64,000 nucleotides of DNA from Martelella sp. HB161492 (GCF_013184775.1 NZ_JAATVV010000001.1:124001-188000); one strand, 5' to 3'. Positions 18,570 through 27,966 are shown, numbered from the stretch's first letter. Notes: generated by a model not told the origin, from the letters alone. Numbers and translations are program-made.

Positions 18570-19712
18570 TCAATGTTCGGCGATCATCCGTCGTCTTTTC
18601 GGGAAAGCAGGCAATTCCGATGGCGTGGCAGCCGCATTGCGCTCCACAAGGACAATCTGGTCGCGACCGTGCGTCTTGGCCTGATAGAGGGCACGGTCGG
18701 ATAGTTCCAGCGCCGTCTCCATCGGCAGGCAGGCGTGGCTCCAGCATACCCCGATACTCGTCGTGATGGCGAGCGTATCGGTATTGTCCGAGACGGCGAT
18801 TTCCGCGATGGCGCTGCGCGCCCGCTCGGCGATTTCACGCGCCTTCTCGCGCCCGGTATTGGGCAGGAAGACAGCGAATTCCTCGCCGCCGAGCCGCGCA
18901 GCCAGGTCAGTGCCCCGCAGGCTTTCGCGCAACAGTGCCGCCACAGCAACGAGCACCTGATCGCCGGCGGCATGGCCGCAGGTGTCGTTGACCTTCTTGA
19001 AATGATCAAGATCGATCAGCAGAAGCGCCGCGCCGCGCGGTGTCTGACGCAAGGCCGCAACGCGATAGGCCTCCTCAAAGGCGCGACGGTTGGAAAGCCC
19101 GGTCAACGGATCGACCGACGCCAGAACATGAAGCGCCTTTTCACGCAGGTTGCGCCGGCGCTCACGTTCGAGAAAGCCGCCAAGCACAAAAGCGCCGATA
19201 ATATTGGTGATGACAAGGAAAGGAATGGCATTGGAAAACACCGGAGCCCAGTCCGAACGCGGCAGCAAAAAGCCGCAGACAAAGGAAAGGCTGATCGTCG
19301 GGCCAAGCAGCAGAAGATGTGTCCTGGTGATCTCACCGGCGCGGCTGACCACCTTGCGCCAGACAAGACCAAGGCAGGTGGCGACCAAGAGCGAGAGCAC
19401 GCAGACATTCGCGGATGGCCCCTCTTCAAGATAGCGCGTCGCTGCCGCCATGGCGAAGCTGATCAGGCCGCCGATCGGCCCGGCAAAGGCACCGGCACAG
19501 CCGACAAACAGGTTGCGCGGATCGATCTGCAGCCCGTTAATGTGCATGACCGGCTGAAATGATGCCAGCGCAGCCCCCAGCCCCAGGCTGAAACCGAGGA
19601 GAACCTGTCTTGCAGAGGCAACCGTCACCGAACGCATGACAAGTGCGAAGGCTATGGCTGTCAGCGCCATCATCCCCGCAAAATTAACGATCAGAATCAG
19701 GTATTGCGACAT
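18570..19712 (-). CDS. Membrane-bound diguanylate cyclase (5TMR_LYT-like sensor plus GGDEF)
   Basis: A 380-residue protein with about six membrane helices in residues 1-190, resembling the 5TMR sensor of LytS-type proteins (NLFVGCAGAFAGPIGGLISF with its conserved glycines). A GGDEF domain follows at about 195-360: DPLTGLSNRRAFEEAYR, LIDLDHFKKVNDTCGHAAGD, and an active-site loop ARLGGEEFAVFLP that is the active GGEEF form. It should make cyclic-di-GMP from two GTP. No clear RxxD inhibitory site is seen just before the loop. GGAGGAAAG lies 12 bases before the ATG, which is rather far. It is divergent from preT. Confidence 0.88.
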   Translation of the reverse strand: MSQYLILIVNFAGMMALTAIAFALVMRSVTVASARQVLLGFSLGLGAALASFQPVMHINGLQIDPRNLFVGCAGAFAGPIGGLISFAMAAATRYLEEGPSANVCVLSLLVATCLGLVWRKVVSRAGEITRTHLLLLGPTISLSFVCGFLLPRSDWAPVFSNAIPFLVITNIIGAFVLGGFLERERRRNLREKALHVLASVDPLTGLSNRRAFEEAYRVAALRQTPRGAALLLIDLDHFKKVNDTCGHAAGDQVLVAVAALLRESLRGTDLAARLGGEEFAVFLPNTGREKAREIAERARSAIAEIAVSDNTDTLAITTSIGVCWSHACLPMETALELSDRALYQAKTHGRDQIVLVERNAAATPSELPAFPKRRRMIAEH

Positions 19713-19839
19713 CGTCCGGTTTTCTTTCCTCCAGAACCGCCGACGACGGTATGAGCAAGGAAGGGTGCTTCGATTTTACGTTTTGATCAAGTCTATTGGC
19801 GCGAACCGTTCACCGATGCAACCACAACAGCTGCGAAAC

Positions 19840-19861
19840 AAGCCCATTTTGCGGGCTTTTT
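19840..19861 (+). terminator. Isolated terminator-like hairpin in the preT upstream region
   Basis: AAGCCC pairs with GGGCTT across a 7-base loop and is followed directly by five T residues. It lies between two divergent genes (19712 and 19945), where no protein gene ends. It may terminate a short leader or small RNA, or attenuate transcription into preT. A weak preT promoter (TTGATA at 19887, 17-bp spacer, TAGTCT) would lie downstream of it. The stem is only six base pairs, so this is tentative. Confidence 0.4.
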
Positions 19862-19944
19862 ATGACCAGGATCAAAATTTTACCGTTTGATAAAATTTTC
19901 AAACCGGGTTAGTCTTTTCTCAGAAACAAAAAAAGGGGAACCAT

Positions 19945-21303
19945 ATGCAAGACACCGAACCCGCACGCGCGGGCGGGCGTCTGACGCCTGCCGATTACGA
20001 GCGCAATTTCTCTGATCTGCATCCGCCGTTGCAGAAGCATGAGGCAGCCGTTGAGGCTGACCGCTGCTACTTCTGCTATGATGCGCCGTGCATGACAGCC
20101 TGTCCGACGGCGATCGACATTCCGCTGTTCATCCGCCAGATTTCGACCGGCAATGCCACCGGCGCGGCGAAGACGATCCTTGACCAGAACATTCTCGGCG
20201 GCATGTGCGCCCGCGTCTGTCCCACCGAAACGCTGTGCCAGGAGGCCTGCGTGCGCAATACCGCGGAGGAAAAGCCGGTCGAGATCGGCCTGCTGCAGCG
20301 CTACGCGACCGACACGGTGATGGCCGAAGGCACACAGTTTTATGCCCGCGCAGCCGCGACCGGCAAAAAGGTCGCCGTGATCGGCGCCGGCCCGGCAGGC
20401 CTTGCCTGCGCCCACAAGCTTTCCATGGCCGGTCATGATGTCGTGATCTTCGAGGCCAAGGCCAAGGCTGGCGGCCTCAACGAATATGGCCTTGCCGCCT
20501 ACAAGACCACCGGCGACTTCGCCCAGCGCGAGATTGAATATCTGCTGGAGATCGGCGGCATCGAAATCCGCAACAACATGGCACTTGGCCGCGATTTTGC
20601 CCTCGGTGACCTCAGCCGCGATTATGACGCCGTCTTCATCGGCATCGGTCTTGGCGGGGTCAACGCGCTCGGTATTCCCGGCGAAGATCTGGATGGCTGC
20701 GAGAATGCCGTCGACTTCATCGAAACGCTGCGCCAGGCCGATGACAAGGCCGCCGTCAAGGTCGGCAGCCATGTGGTTGTCCTCGGCGGCGGCATGACCG
20801 CCATCGATGCTGCCGTTCAGGCCAAGCTGCTTGGCGCGGCCGAGGTAACGCTGTGCTATCGCCGCGGCGCAGAGGCCATGGGCGCCTCGGCCTTCGAGCA
20901 GGAACTTGCCGCCGCGAAGGGCGTCTTCATCCGCCATTATCTGGCGCCGAAGGAAATCCTCGGTGAGAACGGCGCCGTTTCCGGTGTCCTGTTCGACAAC
21001 ACCGCCATCGAGAATGGCAAGCTGATCGTCACCGGCGACACAGGCATTATCGCTGCTGACCATGTGCTGAAGGCGATCGGCCAGACCTTTGTTGCCGATC
21101 ACCTCGACGGGGTGAAACTTGAAGGCGGCCGCATTGCCGTTGACGAGGATGGCCTGACATCGCTTGCCGGCGTCTATGCCGGCGGTGACTGCATCAAGCG
21201 CGGCGAGGACCTGACTGTCACCTCCGTTGCCCAGGGCCGTGACGCGGCCATTGCCATCAACAAGATGCTTGCCAGCGAAGCACACGCAAGCGCCGTCGCC
21301 TGA
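19945..21303 (+). CDS. preT: NAD-dependent dihydropyrimidine dehydrogenase subunit PreT
   Basis: A 452-residue flavoprotein subunit of the enzyme that reduces uracil and thymine to their 5,6-dihydro forms. The amino end carries the GltD-like double cluster region: CYFCYDAPCMTACPTAIDIP and GMCARVCPTETLCQEACVRN, with the cysteines needed for two 4Fe-4S clusters. An FAD site VAVIGAGPAGLACAHKLS and a second nucleotide-binding loop VVVLGGGMTAIDAAVQA follow. AAAGGGG sits about 7 bases before the ATG. preA begins 14 bp downstream. The later pathway genes (dihydropyrimidinase, beta-ureidopropionase) are not in the window. Confidence 0.94.
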   Translation: MQDTEPARAGGRLTPADYERNFSDLHPPLQKHEAAVEADRCYFCYDAPCMTACPTAIDIPLFIRQISTGNATGAAKTILDQNILGGMCARVCPTETLCQEACVRNTAEEKPVEIGLLQRYATDTVMAEGTQFYARAAATGKKVAVIGAGPAGLACAHKLSMAGHDVVIFEAKAKAGGLNEYGLAAYKTTGDFAQREIEYLLEIGGIEIRNNMALGRDFALGDLSRDYDAVFIGIGLGGVNALGIPGEDLDGCENAVDFIETLRQADDKAAVKVGSHVVVLGGGMTAIDAAVQAKLLGAAEVTLCYRRGAEAMGASAFEQELAAAKGVFIRHYLAPKEILGENGAVSGVLFDNTAIENGKLIVTGDTGIIAADHVLKAIGQTFVADHLDGVKLEGGRIAVDEDGLTSLAGVYAGGDCIKRGEDLTVTSVAQGRDAAIAINKMLASEAHASAVA

Positions 21304-21317
21304 AGGAGGGATGAAAC

Positions 21318-22631
21318 ATGGCTGATCTTTCCAATAATTTCGTCGGCATCAAATCGCCCAACCCCTTCTGGCTCGCCTCCGCGCCGCCAACCGACAAGGC
21401 CTATAATGTCGAGCGTGCCTTTCGCGCCGGCTGGGGCGGTGTCGTCTGGAAGACGCTCGGCGAGGAAGGCCCGCCGGTCGTCAATGTCAACGGTCCGCGT
21501 TATGGCGCGATCTGGGGCGCCGACCGCCGTCTTCTCGGCCTCAACAATATCGAGCTGATCACCGACCGCGATCTCTACACCAATCTGCGCGAGATCAAGG
21601 AGGTCAAGCAACGCTGGCCGGACCGGGCGATCGTCGTCTCGATCATGGTGCCCTGCGAGGAAGAGGCCTGGAAGGCGATCCTGCCGCTGGTGGAAGAAAC
21701 CGGCGCCGACGGCATCGAGCTCAATTTCGGCTGTCCCCACGGCATGTCGGAACGCGGCATGGGCGCCGCCGTCGGCCAGGTGCCGGAATATGTCGAGATG
21801 GTGGTGCGCTGGTGCAAGCAATATACCCGCATGCCGGTGATCACCAAGCTGACGCCCAACATCACCGACATCCGCCATTCAGCCCGCGCCGCCTTCCGCG
21901 GTGGCACCGATGCGGTGTCGCTGATCAACACCATCAACTCGATCGTTTCCGTCGATCTCGATGCCATGGCCCCAGTGCCGACCGTTGGCGGCAAGGGCAC
22001 GCATGGCGGCTATTGCGGCCCGGCCGTCAAGCCGATCGCGCTCAACATGGTTGCCGAAATCGCCCGCGATACGGAAACGCCGAACCTGCCGATCTCCGGG
22101 ATCGGCGGTATCACCACCTGGCGCGATGCGGCGGAGTTTCTGGTGCTGGGCGCCGGCAATGTGCAGGTCTGCACCGCCGCCATGACCTATGGCTTCAAGA
22201 TCGTCGAGGAGATGATCACCGGCCTGTCGAACTGGATGGACACCAAAGGCTACCGCACACTGGATGATATTTCCGGTCGCGCGGTGAAGAATGTCACCGA
22301 CTGGCAGTATCTCAATCTCAATGCCATCGCCAAGGCCCGCATCGACCAGGATGCCTGCATCAAATGCGGCCGCTGCCACATTGCCTGCGAGGACACCTCG
22401 CATCAGGCAATCACGGCGATTGTCGACGGCGCGCGCCGTTTCGAGGTGAAGGAAGAAGACTGCGTCGGCTGCAATCTGTGCGTCAATGTCTGTCCCGTCG
22501 CCGACTGCATCACCATGGTGCCGCTTGAACCCGGCGAGATCGACAAGCGCACCGGCAAGGCCGTTTCCGCCGATTACGCCAACTGGACGACCCATCCGAA
22601 CAACCCGATGGCCCCGAAGGCCGCCGAGTAG
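21318..22631 (+). CDS. preA: NAD-dependent dihydropyrimidine dehydrogenase subunit PreA
   Basis: A 437-residue FMN-containing catalytic subunit. The amino half is a dihydroorotate-dehydrogenase-like barrel (FWLASAPPTDKAYNVERAF; ELNFGCPHGMSERGMGAAVG, whose Cys in the pyrimidine-reduction family is the catalytic acid region). The carboxyl end carries two 4Fe-4S motifs, ACIKCGRCHIACEDTSHQA and DCVGCNLCVNVCPV, that pass electrons from PreT. GAAGGAGG lies about 9 bases before the ATG. It is followed by a strong terminator, so preTA is a two-gene operon. Confidence 0.95.
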   Translation: MADLSNNFVGIKSPNPFWLASAPPTDKAYNVERAFRAGWGGVVWKTLGEEGPPVVNVNGPRYGAIWGADRRLLGLNNIELITDRDLYTNLREIKEVKQRWPDRAIVVSIMVPCEEEAWKAILPLVEETGADGIELNFGCPHGMSERGMGAAVGQVPEYVEMVVRWCKQYTRMPVITKLTPNITDIRHSARAAFRGGTDAVSLINTINSIVSVDLDAMAPVPTVGGKGTHGGYCGPAVKPIALNMVAEIARDTETPNLPISGIGGITTWRDAAEFLVLGAGNVQVCTAAMTYGFKIVEEMITGLSNWMDTKGYRTLDDISGRAVKNVTDWQYLNLNAIAKARIDQDACIKCGRCHIACEDTSHQAITAIVDGARRFEVKEEDCVGCNLCVNVCPVADCITMVPLEPGEIDKRTGKAVSADYANWTTHPNNPMAPKAAE

Positions 22632-22665
22632 CACCGCATTCTGTTCCTTTTCTCTGGTAGACTTG

Positions 22666-22691
22666 CCCCGGTTCCGACCGGGGTTTTTTTT
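22666..22691 (+). terminator. Rho-independent terminator of preTA
   Basis: A perfect 7-bp stem CCCCGGT/ACCGGGG with a 4-base loop (TCCG) is followed by a run of eight T residues. It lies 35 bp after the preA stop. This is a classic intrinsic terminator in the plus direction. Confidence 0.92.
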
Positions 22692-22812
22692 GGCAACGGA
22701 TCCCCACGCGCGCGCCCAGCATCAAGAGTTGCAACAATTCAAAACATACCCTATTGATTGAAAATTCAGCATCTTTGTGAATACCCCACATCAGATGAAC
22801 GGAAGCCTATGC

Positions 22813-25491
22813 ATGGAGCCTGCCATCGACGAAGAGCCGAAAAAGTACAAACGATGGCAGCCGACATCGGGAGACCTTCTGGCTCTGGCGGTTGTCCTGC
22901 TCGTCGCGATTACTGTCGTCTATTTCGATCGCCTGTCGTCGCATGAATATCGCAACAATCTCCGCGTCGATGTTGCGGAAACGTCAGCCCTTGTCAGCAC
23001 CCGGCTTGCCGGCCAGATCATCGCCAATGTCGCGCTCGGCCAGGGACTGGCATCAGCGATTGCGACCAACCCTGCCATTGACGAGGCAAAGTTCTCGCAC
23101 CTTGCCGAAAGCATGCTCTCCAGCCCCTCGGCTGTTCTGGCTGTCGCGCTGGCGCGCAATAACCGGATCGAAATGGTCTATCCGCGGACCGGCAACGAAG
23201 CAGCCATCGGCCTGAACTACAATGACCAGCCGCAGCAGGCCGCTGCCGTGGCCCATGCCATCGATGCGGGCACACCGGTCGTCGAGGGCCCGCTGGCGCT
23301 CGTTCAGGGCGGCTCACAGCTTGTCGCCTATTACCCTCTCTTCGATGGACAGAACAGCAAGGCCTGGGGCGTGATGTCGACGATCATCGACTTTGAACGC
23401 ATCCGCAATGACAACCTCGCTTTTCCGCTCAAGACACCCCTGCGGGTCAGTATCGTCCGGACAAACCCTGTCACCCAGGACCAGGAGCTCATCTTCGGCA
23501 GGCCGGAGGTCATGACGGAAAGTCCGGTGACGCAGCCGATCGAATTCGCCCAGCGCAAATGGACGCTGGGTGCGGTGCCCGCCCTTGGCTGGCAGGAACC
23601 TTTGGGCCATTCGCTTGCGCGCCGAATCCTGATCGGCTCCATCGCGGTCATTCTGGTCGGCGCGGTGTTTGGCATCGCCCTGCTGATGCGCGAGCGGCTG
23701 ACCCATTTCCGCACGCTGTGGCGTCGCGAACGGCAGCTGGAACAATTGTCAAACCGGATGCAACTCGCCCTCGATGCCTCCCGCATCGGCGTCTGGGAAT
23801 ATGACCTCGACAGCGGCGCGGTCGTCTGGGACGAGCGCATGTATGCACTCTACGACATCAGCCCTGACGAAACGCTGAAAGATATCTCGCTCTGGAGTGA
23901 CAGCGTCTATCCGGACGATGTCGAGCGGGAGCAGCGTGCCTTCGACCGTGTCGTCGAAGGCAAGAGCAGTGAATATCACTCCACGTTCCGCGTCGTCCAT
24001 CGGGACGGCTCGCTGCACCATATCCGCGCCTTCGGCATCTCAAACACGCTGAAGGATGGCACCCGCAGGATGATCGGCGCCAATTGGGATGTCACCGAAG
24101 ACATTCACCGCCAACAGGCTCTGCGTGCCGCCAACCGTGAGACCAAGGAGAAGAATGCGGCACTGGAACGCGCCAGCCGCGGTCTGGAATATCGCGCGCT
24201 CCATGACGGGCTCACCGATCTGGCAAACCGGAGATATCTCGAAGACCTGATATCGGCTACGCGGAGCGAGGCTGCACTGAGCGCACCGTTTCTGCTGCTC
24301 CATATCGATCTCGACAGGTTCAAGGAGGTCAATGATACGCTCGGCCATGAAGCAGGCGACCGCATCCTCCGGCACACCGCCCGCACGCTGAAATCGCTTG
24401 CCCGCGATGGCGAATTCGTCGCCCGGATCGGTGGCGATGAATTCGCCATCCTGTCGCACTGGGATGGCGATGCCGAGGCTGCTGAGCGGCGCGCGCGCTC
24501 CATTCTCGCAGCGCTGCGCCGTCCCGTCGACCTTGGTGTCCATAGCTGCCGCACCGGCGCCTGTGTCGGCATTGCCTGGAGCGATCCTGGAAGCAGCGAT
24601 GTTCTGGCCAATGCGGATATCGCCCTTTACGAGGCCAAGAAAGCCGGGCGCGACCGCTACGCTCTCTTTAATGCCTCGCTGCGCAATGCCGCCGTGGAGA
24701 GCCGGCGCATCGCCGACGAAATTCTGGCGGGCCTCGACCGCAATGAATTCGTGGTGCATTACCAGCCACAGGTCAATGCACGAACCTTCACACTGGAGGG
24801 TGTCGAGGCGCTGGTGCGCTGGCATCACCCGAGCCGCGGCCTGCTGACGCCGCAGCATTTCCTCGCCGCAGCCGAAACCGTCGGCGCCATATCGCAGATC
24901 GACCGGGCGGTGATGGTGCAGGCAGCCCGGCAATATCACAGCTGGAACAGCAACGGCATCATTGTCCCCCATATCGCAGTCAACATTTCGGCCCAGAGAC
25001 TGGGTGACGGCAGCATTTTCGACGGCCTCGACACGCTTGATCTGCCGCGTGGCGCGCTTTCCTTCGAGCTGGTGGAATCGATTTCGTTTGATTCCAGCGA
25101 CGGCACGTTCGAGCAGGTCGTCCAGCGGCTGAAGCATTTTGGCATCGATATCGAGATCGACGATTTCGGCACCGGTTATGCCTCGATCATTTCGCTGCTG
25201 GCGCTGGCGCCGAAACGCCTCAAGATCGACCGGCAGCTCGTCACCCCGATTGTCCACGCCCAAAGCCAGCGTCAGCTGATCAGCTCTATCGTCGAGATCG
25301 GCCGGGCACTCGGGATCGAGATCATCGCCGAAGGCGTCGAAACCGTCGACCATGCCCGCATTCTCTGTGGGCTCGGCTGCGACATTTTGCAGGGCTATCT
25401 GTTCGCCGAACCGCTCTCACCGGCCGATTTCGAGCACTGGGTAACGAGCCGGAACTGGCTGGCCCTGCGCGAAACTTTGGCCGGGACCTGA
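22813..25491 (+). CDS. CHASE-PAS-GGDEF-EAL cyclic-di-GMP turnover protein
   Basis: About 892 residues. One membrane helix near residue 25, then a periplasmic CHASE domain (NNLRVDVAETSALVSTRLAG through AAIGLNYNDQP), a second helix near residue 275, a PAS domain (MQLALDASRIGVWEYDLDSG to the PAC end MIGANWDVTED), a GGDEF domain with intact ARIGGDEFAIL, and an EAL domain (EALVRWHHP, NISAQRL, ELVESISF, DDFGTGYAS, EGVET). All key EAL metal-site motifs are visible, so it may be a cyclase, a phosphodiesterase or both. The ATG at 22813 has GGAAG about 8 bases upstream; a GTG at 22777 in frame is the longer alternative. It is a stand-alone gene after the preTA terminator. Confidence 0.88.
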   Translation: MEPAIDEEPKKYKRWQPTSGDLLALAVVLLVAITVVYFDRLSSHEYRNNLRVDVAETSALVSTRLAGQIIANVALGQGLASAIATNPAIDEAKFSHLAESMLSSPSAVLAVALARNNRIEMVYPRTGNEAAIGLNYNDQPQQAAAVAHAIDAGTPVVEGPLALVQGGSQLVAYYPLFDGQNSKAWGVMSTIIDFERIRNDNLAFPLKTPLRVSIVRTNPVTQDQELIFGRPEVMTESPVTQPIEFAQRKWTLGAVPALGWQEPLGHSLARRILIGSIAVILVGAVFGIALLMRERLTHFRTLWRRERQLEQLSNRMQLALDASRIGVWEYDLDSGAVVWDERMYALYDISPDETLKDISLWSDSVYPDDVEREQRAFDRVVEGKSSEYHSTFRVVHRDGSLHHIRAFGISNTLKDGTRRMIGANWDVTEDIHRQQALRAANRETKEKNAALERASRGLEYRALHDGLTDLANRRYLEDLISATRSEAALSAPFLLLHIDLDRFKEVNDTLGHEAGDRILRHTARTLKSLARDGEFVARIGGDEFAILSHWDGDAEAAERRARSILAALRRPVDLGVHSCRTGACVGIAWSDPGSSDVLANADIALYEAKKAGRDRYALFNASLRNAAVESRRIADEILAGLDRNEFVVHYQPQVNARTFTLEGVEALVRWHHPSRGLLTPQHFLAAAETVGAISQIDRAVMVQAARQYHSWNSNGIIVPHIAVNISAQRLGDGSIFDGLDTLDLPRGALSFELVESISFDSSDGTFEQVVQRLKHFGIDIEIDDFGTGYASIISLLALAPKRLKIDRQLVTPIVHAQSQRQLISSIVEIGRALGIEIIAEGVETVDHARILCGLGCDILQGYLFAEPLSPADFEHWVTSRNWLALRETLAGT

Positions 25492-25565
25492 TGCGCCGGC
25501 AATCAATCTCCCGGTTTCTGCCATTTTGGCATCGGCACCCCGTCTCCGCCTTTCAAGGCAGCGCT

Positions 25566-26315
25566 TCAGCGCGCCCGCTGTGATGGCGAGAATTCGGCCA
25601 CCAGCGTGTGCATGTCGCCGGGATAGGTCAGCCGGACATGGGTAATGGCGCCGGCGGCATTCCATGTGCGGCGGCTGATGACAAGGCATGGCGTACCGTT
25701 TGCAAGCTCAAGTGCCGAAGCCGCCCTGCCCTGGGCACCGATCGCACGGATCCGATGTTCGGCAGCACTCCAGGGCACCTGTTCCAGAAGCCAGGTACCT
25801 GGCGGCGTGCTGGCAAAATCAGCCTCGCGCGCCGCCGGTACGACGCCAAGATTGATCAGCCGCTCCTCATAGCAGAACAACCGCTCCCCGGCCTTGTGCA
25901 GGCTGGTGACGGACAGAACCGGTGTCGGAGCGTCGATGGACAGGCGCCTCTGATCCTCGTCGCTGGAAAGGCTTTCTGACTGCGCGAGACGGCGAAAGGA
26001 ATAATGCAGCCCGAGCGCGGTCACCTCCCGGTCAAGCTGATGGATTTCCATGACTGCAGACAGCACTTCCGGCTGACAGACAAAGGAGCCGGATTTGCGC
26101 CGTCGCTCGATAAGCCCCTTTTTCGAAAGCTCGCTGAGCGCCTTGTTCACCGTCATGCGCGAACATTGATAGGTGTCCGTCAGTTCATGTTCGAAGGGAA
26201 TGCGAAATCCCGGCGGCCATTCGCCCGACATGATCTTGCTCTCGACATCGTGCTGGATCCGCGCATGCAGCGGCAATGCCTCCGCTTTTCTGCCATTCTG
26301 CCCTGCGGCCGCCAT
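25566..26315 (-). CDS. hutC: GntR/HutC-family transcriptional repressor
   Basis: A 249-residue regulator. Residues about 14-85 are a GntR winged helix (LPLHARIQHDVESKIMSGEW, then SRMTVNKALSELSKKGLIER), and residues 90-245 the UTRA effector domain (VMEIHQLDREVTALGLHYSF, ending PCLVISRRTWNAAGAITHVR). Both match histidine-utilisation repressor HutC, which senses urocanate. GAGGGGAG precedes the ATG. It is the last gene of the leftward substrate-binding protein-permease-ATPase operon and is linked to divergent hutF. Two HutC-family palindromes lie in the shared promoter region, so autoregulation is likely. Confidence 0.85.
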   Translation of the reverse strand: MAAAGQNGRKAEALPLHARIQHDVESKIMSGEWPPGFRIPFEHELTDTYQCSRMTVNKALSELSKKGLIERRRKSGSFVCQPEVLSAVMEIHQLDREVTALGLHYSFRRLAQSESLSSDEDQRRLSIDAPTPVLSVTSLHKAGERLFCYEERLINLGVVPAAREADFASTPPGTWLLEQVPWSAAEHRIRAIGAQGRAASALELANGTPCLVISRRTWNAAGAITHVRLTYPGDMHTLVAEFSPSQRAR

Positions 26316-26336
26316 ATGCTCCCCTCTCCCGCCAGA

Positions 26337-27128
26337 TCAGCCGCGCGCAACAGCAGCGATGACCTCGGCGCGGATCTCTTCGGTCAGCTTCAGTCTGAGC
26401 CGGGCAAATTCCGGGTCCGCCTTCAGCGTATAGTCGCGCGGATGGCCAAAATTGACCGGTGTGACCGAGGAAATACGCCCCGGCCGGGCCGACATTGTGA
26501 CAACGCGCGAGGCCATGAAGACCGCTTCCTCGATGTCGTGGGTCACGAAGATGACCGTTTTCTTCTCCCGCTCCCAGATGCCGAGCAGAAGCTCCTGCAT
26601 CAGGCCGCGGGTCTGGTTGTCCAGCGCGCCGAAAGGTTCGTCGAGCAGCAGGATTTTCGGATCATTGGCCAGTGCGCGGGCGATGGCGGTGCGCTGCTGC
26701 ATGCCGCCGGAAAGTTGCTTCGGCCAGTGATCGGCAAAGCCAGACAGGCCGACGCGATCGAGATAATGATCGACGATCGTCCGGATCTCCCTGTCCTTCA
26801 TCCCCTTTTCGCGCAGGCCGAAACCGACATTCTGACGGATCGTCAGCCAGGGAAACAGCGTGTAGGACTGGAACACCATGCCGCGGTCGGCGCCAGGTCC
26901 CTTGACGACGTTGCCATCCAGCAAGACGCGCCCGGTGGTGGGTTTGTCGAGGCCAGCGACAATGCGCAGGAGTGTTGATTTTCCACAGCCGGACGGACCG
27001 AGGATCGTGACGAAATCATTCTTTTCCAGCGTCAGATCAGTGGGCGCCAGCGCCTGCACCGGCTCACCGCCGCGATTGCCGGCAAAAACGCGCGACACAC
27101 CTTCGATGACGAGTTCGGGCGCGCTCAT
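26337..27128 (-). CDS. NitT/TauT-family ABC transporter ATP-binding protein
   Basis: A 263-residue ABC ATPase. Walker [19 protein letters not shown]-loop GMVFQSYTLFPWLT, signature QLSGGMQQRTAIARALA, Walker B ILLLDEPFGALD and the H-loop IFVTHDIEEAV are all intact. The closest families are SsuB/TauB/NrtD. The ATG at 27128 overlaps the permease stop by 4 bp (ATGA) and has GGAGG 5 bases upstream, so it is preferred over the in-frame start at 27140. It pairs with the permease and substrate-binding protein on the same strand. Confidence 0.93.
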   Translation of the reverse strand: MSAPELVIEGVSRVFAGNRGGEPVQALAPTDLTLEKNDFVTILGPSGCGKSTLLRIVAGLDKPTTGRVLLDGNVVKGPGADRGMVFQSYTLFPWLTIRQNVGFGLREKGMKDREIRTIVDHYLDRVGLSGFADHWPKQLSGGMQQRTAIARALANDPKILLLDEPFGALDNQTRGLMQELLLGIWEREKKTVIFVTHDIEEAVFMASRVVTMSARPGRISSVTPVNFGHPRDYTLKADPEFARLRLKLTEEIRAEVIAAVARG

Positions 27129-27898
27129 GCGAACCTCCATGCGAAAAGCCTGCGGTTGATCATCTTGAAGGCAACATCGGAGATCAGGCCGATCACGCCA
27201 ATGACGATAATGCCGAAAATGATCTGGCCGGTCGCCATCAGCGACTGCGAATTGATGATCATGTAGCCGATACCGGAAGATGCGCCGATCAGCTCGGCAA
27301 CAATGACATAGGTCCAGGCCCAGCCGAGCACCAGACGCAGCGTTTCAGCGATATCCGGCGCGCTCGCCGGCAACAGCACCCGCCGTACCACACTGGAATG
27401 CGATGAGCCGAGCGTATAGGCCGCCTCGACCAGATCGCGCCTGGTATTGGCGACATAGACGGCGATCATCAAAATGATCTGGAACACCGAGCCGATGAAG
27501 ATGACGAGCAGCTTCTGCATCTCGCCAATGCCAGCCCACAGGATCAGCAGCGGCACGAAGGCAGACGCCGGGAGATAGCGCGCGAAAGACACGAAAGGCT
27601 CGAGAAAGGCCTCGATCGGCTTATAGGCCCCCATGGCAATACCGACCGGAACGGCCACGATCGTGGCCAGCACAAAGCCGCCGACAACGCGCCAGACCGT
27701 CATGCCGATATCGCCGAGGAAATGACGCTTGGTCAAAAGCCACCAGCCATCGCTGAGCATGGTCAGCGGATCGGCCAGAAAGGTCTTCGACACAAAACCG
27801 CCGAAAGTGGCGACGCCCCATCCGGCAAAAAAGATGACGAAGAACAGGATACCGAGGGAAATCCTCAGCTTGGGATCGATAGGTTCGAGGGGTTTCAT
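27125..27898 (-). CDS. NitT/TauT-family ABC transporter permease
   Basis: A 257-residue SsuC/TauC-like permease with about six membrane helices. The EAA-loop region YTLGSSHSSVVRRVLLPASAPDI that contacts the ATPase is at residues about 170-192. The amino end has LGILFFVIFFAGWGVATFGG as the first helix. It lies between the substrate-binding-protein gene (68 bp upstream with a strong hairpin in the gap) and the ATPase gene (4-bp overlap). Confidence 0.92.
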   Translation of the reverse strand: MKPLEPIDPKLRISLGILFFVIFFAGWGVATFGGFVSKTFLADPLTMLSDGWWLLTKRHFLGDIGMTVWRVVGGFVLATIVAVPVGIAMGAYKPIEAFLEPFVSFARYLPASAFVPLLILWAGIGEMQKLLVIFIGSVFQIILMIAVYVANTRRDLVEAAYTLGSSHSSVVRRVLLPASAPDIAETLRLVLGWAWTYVIVAELIGASSGIGYMIINSQSLMATGQIIFGIIVIGVIGLISDVAFKMINRRLFAWRFA

Positions 27899-27923
27899 CG
27901 CGCTTCCGTTTCAAACGGCAAAG

Positions 27924-27953
27924 GGCGGGGGCTGACAGCAATCAGCCCCCGCC
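27924..27953 (-). promoter_or_regulatory. Intercistronic hairpin between substrate-binding protein and permease genes
   Basis: A perfect 12-bp stem GGCGGGGGCTGA/TCAGCCCCCGCC with a 6-base loop lies 13 bp after the substrate-binding-protein stop. There is no U-tract, so it is not a standard terminator. Hairpins placed here in ABC operons commonly protect the upstream message from 3' exonucleases and raise binding-protein output; that role is inferred here. Confidence 0.75.
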
Positions 27954-27966
27954 GGCATGGTCAAAA

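Noticed and set aside
19862-19877. RutR operator (TTGACCAnnTGGTCAA) upstream of preT
   Set aside because: TGACCAGGATCAA looks similar but is two bases short of the consensus spacing and lacks the TGG half.
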